From assembly GCA_046153015.1 (NCBI GenBank), contig JBJXGF010000236.1, positions 1 to 15,363 on the forward strand: a stretch of 15,363 nucleotides of DNA, given 5' to 3'. Source of the stretch: JBJXGF01 sp046153015 (GTDB lineage: Bacteria; Actinomycetota; Acidimicrobiia; Acidimicrobiales; CAIXPF01). Position numbers and translations under genes: made by a program. The first letter of the stretch is position 1; every line of letters begins with the position of its first letter. Positions 1-5,164 of the stretch are shown here, one piece after another. The notes under the pieces were generated by a model. That model worked only from the letters and a program-made list of their open reading frames with translations. It did no database searches and was not told the origin of the DNA.

Positions 1-1
1 G

Positions 2-94
2 CCGGGCGCCACGATCGCGTTGGTGGCCGCCGCCGGCTTCGCCGTGGTCTTCGCCGGCACCCGCCCCCGCCGCCACCGCCACTCGCCGATCTAG
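2..94 (+). CDS. C-terminal fragment of a membrane protein, probably a metal ABC transporter permease
   Basis: The window opens inside this gene; only the last 30 codons before TAG (92-94) are present. They encode a hydrophobic segment rich in Ala, Val and Phe, then a short basic tail rich in Arg and His, as expected for a last transmembrane helix with a cytoplasmic tail. The start of the fragment (P-G-A-T-I-A-L-V) resembles the end of ABC-3 family (ZnuB/MntB-like) zinc or manganese permeases, but 30 residues cannot prove this. Among the frames at this edge only this one gives a membrane-like peptide that ends cleanly. The gene converges on the minus-strand thiolase, with the hairpin repeat between them. 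Confidence 0.45.
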   Translation, partial: PGATIALVAAAGFAVVFAGTRPRRHRHSPI

Positions 95-113
95 CCCTCA
101 GCCCGTTTTGTTG

Positions 114-189
114 CTGGGGGCTGCGCCCCCAGACCCCATCCACGTCCGGCTCGCTGGCGCTCCCCGGCCGTACGGGCTCTGCCGTGTCA
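114..189 (-). repeat. Dispersed 3'-end repeat with GC-rich hairpin, copy A (after the thiolase)
   Basis: Read on the minus strand, this begins at the thiolase stop codon (187-189) and ends in a perfect 8-bp stem, CTGGGGGC / GCCCCCAG, at 114-132 with a 3-nt loop. The 42 bases at 114-155 match 15245-15286 on the opposite window strand at 40 positions, and the distance from stop codon to hairpin is the same in both. No T-run follows the stem in either direction, so it is not a textbook intrinsic terminator. Its place between convergent genes still suits a transcript-end or mRNA-stabilising hairpin. It fills most of the gap at 95-186. Confidence 0.75.
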
Positions 190-1377
190 GCCGAGCTCGG
201 TGCCCCAGATGGACACGAAGCTGACGCAGGCGCCGGGCTGACCGCCCAGGTTGTGGGTGAGCGCCAGGGTCTTGTTGGTCTTGATCTGACGCTCGGCGGG
301 GGCCTGGCCCCGCAGCTGCAGCCACGCCTCGAACAGCATGCGCAGGCCCGACGCGCCGATCGGATGGCCGAAGCTCTTCAGCCCGCCGTCGGGGTTGACG
401 GGGAGCTCACCGTCGAGGTCGTACGTGCCGGCCAGCACTTCCTTCCAGCCCATGCCCCGCTCGGCGAAGCCGAGGTCTTCCATCAGCACCAGCTCGGTCG
501 GGGTGAAGCAGTCGTGCACCTCGGCCATGGCGATCTGGCCGCGCGGGTCGGTCACGCCGGCCTGCTGGTAGGCGTCCTCCGCGCAGCGGGTCACCTCGGT
601 GAAGGTGGTGTAGTCGTAGTCCGGGTCCATCGGGCCGAAGGCCGGGCCGGCGGTGAACGACAGCGCCTTCACGTACAGCGGCCGGTCGGTGTACTTGAGG
701 GCGTCCTCCGCCCGCACGATGATGGCGCAGGCCGAGCCGTCGGACACGCCTGAGCAGTCGAAGATCCCCAGCGGGCCGGCCACCAGCGGTGAGTTGCAGA
801 TGGTGTCCTTGCCGACTTCCTTCTTGAACTGCGCACGCGGGTTGAGCGCCCCGTTCTTGTGGTTCTTCCACGCGATGCGGGTCATGACCTCCTTCATCGT
901 CTCCTCGTCGACCCCGTACTTGGCGCCGTACGCGGGGGCGAGAAGCGAGAACATGGCCGGGGCGGTCAGGGCGGGGTCGGTGCCGTCGGACGGTGCGGCC
1001 TGGGTGATGAGCCCGGAGTAGCCGGAGTCCTTCAGCTTCTCCACGCCGACGGCCATGACCACGTCGTACGCGCCCGAGGCGACCGAGTAGCAGGCGTTGC
1101 GGAAGGCCTCGGAGCCGGTGGCGCACATGTTCTCGAGCCGGGTGACCGGCTTGTAGTCGATCTTCAGCGGCTTCGAGAGGCCGAGGCCCGACGTGGTGGA
1201 GGCCATGGTCCCGAACCAGAAGGCGTCGATGTCGTCCTTCTTGATGCCCGAGGTGCGGAACGCCTCCTCGGTGGAGTCGACCAGCAGGTCGTCCATGCTC
1301 TTGTCCCAGTGCTCGCCGAAGGGCGTGCAGCCCATGCCGACGATGGCGACCTTGTCCCTGATGCCATGCGATGCCAT
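187..1377 (-). CDS. Acetyl-CoA acetyltransferase, SCP-x-type thiolase
   Basis: Encodes 396 residues, the usual size for a SCP-2/SCP-x-like thiolase that cleaves 3-ketoacyl-CoA or condenses acyl-CoAs. The nucleophilic cysteine is in N-M-C-A-T-G-S (Cys85), the HDCF motif characteristic of this subgroup is at 289-292 (His289), GHPIGASG lies at 337-344 (His338), and a second cysteine is in GGQPGACVS (Cys384). All expected catalytic positions are filled, so it should be active. The ATG at 1377 is supported by TACCCT exactly 7 nt upstream, consistent with a leaderless transcript. In related actinobacterial and archaeal loci a thiolase of this kind is often next to a DUF35 OB-fold partner; here that partner (2937-4343) is separated by the toxin-antitoxin/DUF559 insert. 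Substrate unknown. An alternative is the Ltp2-like steroid retro-aldolase group, but the intact Cys85 favours a true thiolase. Confidence 0.92.
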   Translation of the reverse strand: MASHGIRDKVAIVGMGCTPFGEHWDKSMDDLLVDSTEEAFRTSGIKKDDIDAFWFGTMASTTSGLGLSKPLKIDYKPVTRLENMCATGSEAFRNACYSVASGAYDVVMAVGVEKLKDSGYSGLITQAAPSDGTDPALTAPAMFSLLAPAYGAKYGVDEETMKEVMTRIAWKNHKNGALNPRAQFKKEVGKDTICNSPLVAGPLGIFDCSGVSDGSACAIIVRAEDALKYTDRPLYVKALSFTAGPAFGPMDPDYDYTTFTEVTRCAEDAYQQAGVTDPRGQIAMAEVHDCFTPTELVLMEDLGFAERGMGWKEVLAGTYDLDGELPVNPDGGLKSFGHPIGASGLRMLFEAWLQLRGQAPAERQIKTNKTLALTHNLGGQPGACVSFVSIWGTELG

Positions 1378-1384
1378 GGCGGCA

Positions 1385-1390
1385 AGGGTA
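1385..1390 (-). promoter_or_regulatory. Putative -10 box of leaderless thiolase promoter
   Basis: TACCCT on the minus strand, separated by 7 nt from the ATG at 1377. The spacing would place the transcription start on the A of the start codon, and there is no Shine-Dalgarno sequence in the gap. No clear -35 box is visible. Confidence 0.5.
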
Positions 1391-1396
1391 GCGCCC

Positions 1397-1410
1397 GCCC
1401 CCGCGGGGGC
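1397..1410. promoter_or_regulatory. 14-bp perfect palindrome between divergent genes
   Basis: GCCCCCGCGGGGGC is a perfect inverted repeat in the 62-bp gap between the thiolase and the antitoxin gene. It lies just upstream of both putative -10 boxes, so a protein bound there could affect both. In such GC-rich DNA a short G/C palindrome may also be chance. Confidence 0.3.
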
Positions 1411-1426
1411 GCACGCCGCCTGTGTG

Positions 1427-1432
1427 TACAGT
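1427..1432 (+). promoter_or_regulatory. Putative -10 box of leaderless antitoxin promoter, inside a small inverted repeat
   Basis: TACAGT lies exactly 7 nt before the ATG at 1440. It is inside nested inverted repeats: CTGT (1420-1423) with ACAG (1428-1431), and CGCCT (1417-1421) with AGGCG (1434-1438). Ribbon-helix-helix antitoxins usually repress their own promoters through such palindromes, so this is the likely autoregulatory operator. Confidence 0.45.
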
Positions 1433-1439
1433 TAGGCGT

Positions 1440-1676
1440 ATGCCCCGCCTGCAGGTCTACCTGCCCGACGAGCTGCACCGCGAGCTGAAGGCTCGGGGGC
1501 TGCCGGCTTCGGAGCTGCTGCAGCAGGCCGTGCGGGCCGAGATCACCCGGCTCGACCTGCTGGCCGCCGCCGAACGACACGCCGCGCAGCTCGCCGCCGA
1601 GGTGGGCGAGCCGTCGTCGGCCGAGCGGGAACGGGCCGAGCTGATCGCCCGCCGCCTCGGTTGGAATCGCTCATGA
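1440..1676 (+). CDS. Ribbon-helix-helix antitoxin (VapB-like)
   Basis: A 78-residue protein. The N-terminus (P-R-L-Q-V-Y-L-P-D-E-L, about residues 2-12) is a typical ribbon-helix-helix beta strand and turn, followed by two short helices to about residue 40. The Ala/Glu/Arg-rich C-terminal helix would contact the toxin. I chose the ATG at 1440 over an in-frame GTG at 1422 because the fold starts right after it and a -10-like TACAGT sits 7 nt upstream. The stop codon overlaps the start of the next gene in an ATGA arrangement (1673-1676), as in translationally coupled toxin-antitoxin pairs. It would neutralise the PIN-domain toxin and repress the operon. Confidence 0.8.
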   Translation: MPRLQVYLPDELHRELKARGLPASELLQQAVRAEITRLDLLAAAERHAAQLAAEVGEPSSAERERAELIARRLGWNRS

Positions 1677-2056
1677 GCGTGGTGCTCGACGCCGGCGGCG
1701 TCCGTCGCCTCGCCGAGCGCTCCACCCGCTCGCTCGCTGTGCTCGACGCGCTGGGCCGCCACGGCCTGCTGCCGCTGGTCGTGCCGTCGGTGGTGCTGGT
1801 GGAGTGCCTGAGCGGCGACCCGGCCGAGGACGCCGCCGTCGAGCAGCTGCTGGCCGGCTGCCGGGTGGTCGAGCACATCTCGGCGCAGCGGGCGCGGCGG
1901 GCGGCCTGGCTGCGCACGGCCGCCGCCGGTCGAGGCACCACCGCCGATGCGCTGGTGGTGGCGCTGGCCGAGCCGGGCGGCGCGGTGCTCACCAACCGCC
2001 GCCCGCTCGAGGCGCTGGCGCTCTACGCCCGCGACGTGTTCGTCGAGCGGGTCTGA
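1673..2056 (+). CDS. PIN-domain toxin (VapC-like ribonuclease)
   Basis: A 127-residue protein with PIN-domain layout: L-D-A near the start (Asp6), V-P-S-V-V-L-V-E-C (Glu44), T-T-A-D-A-L (Asp92) and L-T-N-R-R-P (about 106-111). PIN toxins are Mg-dependent ribonucleases that usually cut tRNA or rRNA. The fourth acidic position often reads T-x-D or S-D; here it is T-N, so metal binding may be weaker. The ATG at 1673 overlaps the antitoxin stop, which supports this start over the TTG at 1661. The 3' end overlaps the convergent DUF559 gene by 34 bp (2023-2056). Family assignment is firm; RNA target and activity cannot be read from the sequence. Confidence 0.82.
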   Translation: MSVVLDAGGVRRLAERSTRSLAVLDALGRHGLLPLVVPSVVLVECLSGDPAEDAAVEQLLAGCRVVEHISAQRARRAAWLRTAAAGRGTTADALVVALAEPGGAVLTNRRPLEALALYARDVFVERV

Positions 2057-2763
2057 GCCGCCGCGATCGTGCGGACGACATAGCCAGGCCACCGTTCGAC
2101 CTGCTCGTAGGTGAACACGAGGACCGCGTACCCGGCGGCGGCGAGACGCGACCACCGCTCCCGGTCGCGCTCGAAGGCGCCGTCCCGGGCGTGGGTCGCC
2201 CGCCCGTCCGTTTCGACCACGAGCCGGCCGAGCAGGAAGTCCACCCGGGCGATGAAGCCGCCGCGCCCGTCGCGGATCTCCACCTGGCGAGCGGGGTCGG
2301 GCAGGCCGCCCCGGCGCATCACCTGAACCGCACGCGTCTCGAGGTAGCTCTCGGTGGCGGGTGCGCCGACCGGCCGGCGGGCGAGCACCTCGGCGAGCAC
2401 CTCCGCCCCGGCCCGCCGGGCGCCGCACGCGGCCACCAGGTGGACATCGGCCAGCGTGGTGAGCCCCCGCCGCAGCGCGCTCTCGAGCGCCAGCTCCAGG
2501 AGGTCGGCCGGTGGAATCGGCCGAGGGTCACCCGGCCATCGGGCCTTGGCCGCGAGCCCCGCCCCGAGCTCGACCAGCGTCTCGTTCACCCCGGTGCGGG
2601 GCAGGGGGGCCGCCGCGGGCGCTTCGAGCCGTCTGGCATGGCGCACCTCCGCCGAGCGATGGCCCCCGCCGGGCACGGCGGCGACGAGCTCGTCCGGCCA
2701 GTCCTCGAAGGCGTCGAGCTGAGAGCTGAACACCCCGAACTGCGCGAACCGCCCGACAATCAC
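2023..2763 (-). CDS. DUF559 / Vsr-like nuclease-fold protein, short N-terminus
   Basis: The C-terminal half is a clear DUF559 domain (PD-(D/E)XK, Vsr-like fold). Numbering from the GTG at 2763, it runs A-P-A-T-E-S (Glu138), R-V-D-F (Asp175), V-E-T-D-G-R (Glu184, Asp186), then F-E-R-D-R-E-R-W and L-V-F-T-Y. Actinobacterial relatives are generally longer, with an AbiEi-like winged-helix N-terminus; here only about 40 residues precede the conserved middle region, so the N-terminus looks shortened. The frame stays open to a TTG at 2811, but codons upstream of 2763 are AT-rich and look like promoter. The GTG at 2763 has GAATAT 6 nt upstream, so I prefer it (246 residues; 262 from TTG). It overlaps the toxin gene tail to tail. 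A defence or DNA-repair role is possible but unproven. Confidence 0.75.
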   Translation of the reverse strand: MIVGRFAQFGVFSSQLDAFEDWPDELVAAVPGGGHRSAEVRHARRLEAPAAAPLPRTGVNETLVELGAGLAAKARWPGDPRPIPPADLLELALESALRRGLTTLADVHLVAACGARRAGAEVLAEVLARRPVGAPATESYLETRAVQVMRRGGLPDPARQVEIRDGRGGFIARVDFLLGRLVVETDGRATHARDGAFERDRERWSRLAAAGYAVLVFTYEQVERWPGYVVRTIAAAQTRSTNTSRA

Positions 2764-2769
2764 GGACTG

Positions 2770-2775
2770 ATATTC
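2770..2775 (-). promoter_or_regulatory. Putative -10 box for the DUF559 gene
   Basis: GAATAT on the minus strand, 6 nt before the GTG at 2763, within a locally AT-rich stretch (about 2758-2812) that contrasts with the surrounding DNA. Consistent with leaderless transcription; it also argues against the upstream TTG start. Confidence 0.35.
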
Positions 2776-2803
2776 GCTGAAACATACTGAAATTAAAGTC
2801 AGC

Positions 2804-2925
2804 GGGAGCAAACGTCACGCGCACCGACGAGAAAGACATCAAAATCTCGACGATGAGTGGGATGGTGAACGCAGTCCGTCGAGCTTTCGTGGAAGCTCGG
2901 TGAGGGGCGCGTGACGTTTTCTCCC
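2804..2925. repeat. 122-bp nested inverted-repeat element
   Basis: Outer arms 2804-2822 and 2907-2925 are complementary at 18 of 19 positions (left arm begins GGGAGCAAACGTCACG). Inside are two smaller hairpins: 2825-2832 with 2845-2852 (7 of 8) and a perfect 7-bp stem CGAGCTT / AAGCTCG at 2880-2899. A further 9-bp pair links 2854-2862 with 2922-2930. The element fills the gap between the DUF559 gene and the HMGS-like gene and is less GC-rich than its surroundings. No target-site duplication is obvious. It could be a MITE-like remnant, a structured RNA at the 3' end of the HMGS-like transcript, or a regulatory site. Confidence 0.65.
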
Positions 2926-2936
2926 ACTCACGTGGT

Positions 2937-4343
2937 TCAGCGGACCGGGCGGGCCTTCCAGAAGTAGTTGTGGATGCCCTGAGCGGTGTAGAGGCGACGG
3001 AACGTCATCTCCACGCGCATGCCGATCTTGACTTCCTCGACCGTGCAGTCGGCCATCTCGACCGGGTAGCGGCCGCCGCCGTCGTAGTCCACCACTGCGG
3101 CGATCACGGGCGGCGACAACGAGAACGCCAACCGGTCGATGGTGAAGGTGGTGATCGTGCCGGGCACGTCGGCCATCGGCACGGGATCCATGTCGTCGAC
3201 CGCCCCGCCCCGGATCGACACGCGCTGGGGCGGCAGGTGCACGGCGCCGCTGGCGCGGTCCTTGGAGCCGTAGAACCCGAACTTCCACTTCTCGGCCCGC
3301 AGCATGGGCGGCGCGCCCGGGCGGTCGGGGTCGGGCCGCCGCGGGGGCTCCCGCACGAGGGCGCCCTTCCAGGTGAGGAACTTGGCGTAGTCGAGCGCGT
3401 CGGACCCGCCCGCCACCTGCGCCGCCACGGTCTTGGCCGGCCGGTAGGCGGCAATGGCGTCGGTGGTGCGCAGGACGGCGACGTCGCACCCGTCGGCGCA
3501 GTTCACGACCATGATGACCTGACCCGGCTGGGCCCGCTCCAACACGTCGACCAGCATCAGCGCGACGTGGGCCGTGCCGGTGTTGCCGACCGTGTTGGCG
3601 AAGTCGTCGGCGAAGCGGTCGGGCGCCGCGCCCACGAACTTGGCGGCGCTGCGCACCGCCCGGGCGGCGAGGCCTGTCATCACGACGTGATCGACCTGAT
3701 CGGCGGTGAGGCCGGTGTTCTTGTACGCCTCGGCCACCGCCTCGGCGATCACCGGCGCGTAGGCGGCCTCGGCGAAGCGCTCCTCCCACTGCTTCGACTC
3801 GGTCGACCCCGGCGTCCGCCAACGGTCGAGGAACTCCCCGGTGGTGGCGGCGCCGCCGAGGAACTCGGCGATCACCGGCCCGGCGGCGTCGTCGCCGAAG
3901 AGCAGCGCGGCGGCGCCGTCGCCGCAGCCGGCCTCGTCGGCGCCGCCGGCCAGGCCCGTCCTCGTGTCGGCGAACACGGCCAGCGCGGTGCGGGTGCTGT
4001 TGAGCGCCGCGGCGAAGGCGGCGCTGCCCGAGCGCACCGAGCCGCCCACGTCGTACGCGCCGGCGTTGCTCGGCAGGTCAAGCGCGGCGTGGACGGCGCT
4101 GGCGTTGTTCTTGTCGAGGTAGGCGGGCTCGGTGGTGGCGAAGACCAGCGTGCCGGGCACGACGCCGGGGGCCGACTTCAGCGCGATGCGCCCGGCCTCG
4201 ACCGCCAACGTGGTGGTGTCCTCGTCGTAGGAGGCGACGGCACGGGCGCCGCGGCCGCCGCCGGACCCGAGGGTCTCGGCGATCTTCGAGCGCTGCAGGC
4301 GGTTGTAGGGCACGTAGGCCCCGGCGGCGATGATCCCACGCAT
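2937..4343 (-). CDS. HMG-CoA-synthase-like / DUF35 OB-fold fusion protein, apparently non-catalytic
   Basis: A 468-residue fusion. Residues 1 to about 305 have a thiolase fold of the HMG-CoA synthase/KAS III type: A-T-T-E-P-A-Y near 70, G-A-Y-D-V-G-G-S near 95, G-D-G-A-A-A near 141, and N-T-V-G-N-T-G at 250-256. Residues about 320-468 are a DUF35 OB-fold domain ending in H-N-Y-F-W-K-A-R-P. The nucleophilic Cys position in the G-G-S-x-R-S-G loop is Val103, and the segment that should carry the active-site His (after H-V-V-M at 219-222) has no His. The DUF35 zinc-ribbon positions that are normally four Cys read Asp362, Ser365, Ser376 and Gly379. It may act as a scaffold or acyl-CoA carrier for the thiolase. 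The ATG at 4343 starts the conserved M-R-G-I-I-A strand; the frame continues upstream only as antisense to the SDR. Confidence 0.85.
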   Translation of the reverse strand: MRGIIAAGAYVPYNRLQRSKIAETLGSGGGRGARAVASYDEDTTTLAVEAGRIALKSAPGVVPGTLVFATTEPAYLDKNNASAVHAALDLPSNAGAYDVGGSVRSGSAAFAAALNSTRTALAVFADTRTGLAGGADEAGCGDGAAALLFGDDAAGPVIAEFLGGAATTGEFLDRWRTPGSTESKQWEERFAEAAYAPVIAEAVAEAYKNTGLTADQVDHVVMTGLAARAVRSAAKFVGAAPDRFADDFANTVGNTGTAHVALMLVDVLERAQPGQVIMVVNCADGCDVAVLRTTDAIAAYRPAKTVAAQVAGGSDALDYAKFLTWKGALVREPPRRPDPDRPGAPPMLRAEKWKFGFYGSKDRASGAVHLPPQRVSIRGGAVDDMDPVPMADVPGTITTFTIDRLAFSLSPPVIAAVVDYDGGGRYPVEMADCTVEEVKIGMRVEMTFRRLYTAQGIHNYFWKARPVR

Positions 4344-4351
4344 GGCGGGCG

Positions 4352-4357
4352 ACACTA
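4352..4357 (-). promoter_or_regulatory. Putative -10 box of the HMGS-like/DUF35 gene
   Basis: TAGTGT on the minus strand, 8 nt before the ATG at 4343, within the 32-bp gap after the SDR gene. One nucleotide longer than the 7-nt spacing seen at other genes here. The gene may also be read through from the SDR upstream. Confidence 0.35.
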
Positions 4358-4375
4358 GCCGCTGCTGCTCCGCCC

Positions 4376-5125
4376 CTATTGCAGAGCCTTGTAGGCGCCG
4401 CCGTCCACCGACAGCGAGGCGCCGGTGATGAACTTCGCCGGCTCCGAGCAGAGGAACGCGGCGATCTTGCCGAAGTCCTCCGGGTCGCCGATCGTGCCGG
4501 TGGGGGTCTGCTTCTTCAGGTTGTCGAGCGCCTCGCTGGTGAGGTTGCCGAGGCGGTCGGTGAGGTGCGACCCGGGCTGGATGGTGTTGACGGTGACGCC
4601 GTCGCCCGCCACCTCGAGGGCCACGGTCTTGAGGAACCCGGTGACCCCGGCGCGGGCGGTGTTCGACAGGATCAGGTACGGGATCGGCTGGCGCACCGAC
4701 ACCGACGTGATGGCCAGCACCCGACCCCAGCGCTGCGCCTGCATGGCCGGGATCGCGGCGTAGCACATGGCCACGGTGGTGTTGAGCGAGAGGTCGAGCG
4801 CGGCCGGGAACGCGTCGAGCGGGGTGGTCTTGAAGTTGCCCGGGGTCGGTCCCCCGTTGTTGCAGACGAGGATGTCGACCGCGCCGCCGAGCTGCTGCGC
4901 GGCCGCGGCGACCCACTCGGTGGCCGCCGCCGGGGTCGAGAGGTCGGCCACCATCGGGATCACGTCGCCGTCGATCCCCGCCGCCGCCTTCTCGACCTTC
5001 TCGGCGTTGCGGCCGCAGATGGCGACCTTGACGCCCGCCTCGGCCAGCGCCCGGGCGGTTCCCAGGCCCAACCCCGCAGACGCCGCCGCCACCGCCGCCC
5101 GCTTGCCTGCAATCCCCAAGTCCAT
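4376..5125 (-). CDS. Atypical short-chain dehydrogenase (BKR-like SDR) lacking the Tyr/Lys pair
   Basis: A 249-residue Rossmann-fold protein of the SDR superfamily with the usual overall length. The nucleotide-binding loop reads A-A-A-S-A-G-L-G-L-G (13-22) rather than TGxxxGxG; C-N-N-G-G at 88-92 replaces NNAG, and Asn115 fits the tetrad Asn. Counting from Ser141 (I-T-S-V-S), the catalytic Tyr falls at Ser154 and the Lys at Arg158 (L-S-N-T-A-R). The P-G-S loop at 184-186 and D-G-G-A-Y end are normal. This matches the BKR-like SDR-like subgroup, described as departing from both the cofactor motif and the tetrad. Its reaction is unclear. ATG at 5125 has TACGCT exactly 7 nt upstream. It is immediately upstream of the HMGS-like gene, separated by 32 bp. 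Confidence 0.88.
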   Translation of the reverse strand: MDLGIAGKRAAVAAASAGLGLGTARALAEAGVKVAICGRNAEKVEKAAAGIDGDVIPMVADLSTPAAATEWVAAAAQQLGGAVDILVCNNGGPTPGNFKTTPLDAFPAALDLSLNTTVAMCYAAIPAMQAQRWGRVLAITSVSVRQPIPYLILSNTARAGVTGFLKTVALEVAGDGVTVNTIQPGSHLTDRLGNLTSEALDNLKKQTPTGTIGDPEDFGKIAAFLCSEPAKFITGASLSVDGGAYKALQ

Positions 5126-5132
5126 GCGCCGG

Positions 5133-5138
5133 AGCGTA
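5133..5138 (-). promoter_or_regulatory. Putative -10 box of leaderless SDR promoter
   Basis: TACGCT on the minus strand, 7 nt before the ATG at 5125. It lies in a 39-bp gap shared with the divergent ABC-F gene, so the two promoters nearly overlap. Confidence 0.5.
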
Positions 5139-5151
5139 GCCCGGACCCCAC

Positions 5152-5157
5152 TACCCT
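5152..5157 (+). promoter_or_regulatory. Putative -10 box of leaderless ABC-F promoter
   Basis: TACCCT, 7 nt before the TTG at 5165. It is the main reason for choosing this TTG as start; a GGA at 5158-5160 could alternatively act as a weak ribosome binding site. Confidence 0.45.
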
Positions 5158-5164
5158 GGATCGG

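Noticed and set aside
114..132. Intrinsic terminator
   Set aside because: The stem is strong but no T-run follows it on either strand, so it is listed as a repeat with only a possible transcript-end role.
187..1377. Ltp2-like steroid retro-aldolase
   Set aside because: The thiolase Cys85, His289/His338 and Cys384 are all present, which fits an active thiolase better.
2804..2925. Insertion sequence
   Set aside because: Inverted arms are present, but there is no transposase gene and no clear target-site duplication, so a complete IS cannot be claimed.
4379..5164. Plus-strand open frame running into the ABC-F gene, which would give a 921-residue protein
   Set aside because: The first 262 codons are antisense to the SDR gene, have no ABC-F homology and no start signal. 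The ABC-F domain begins right after the TTG at 5165.
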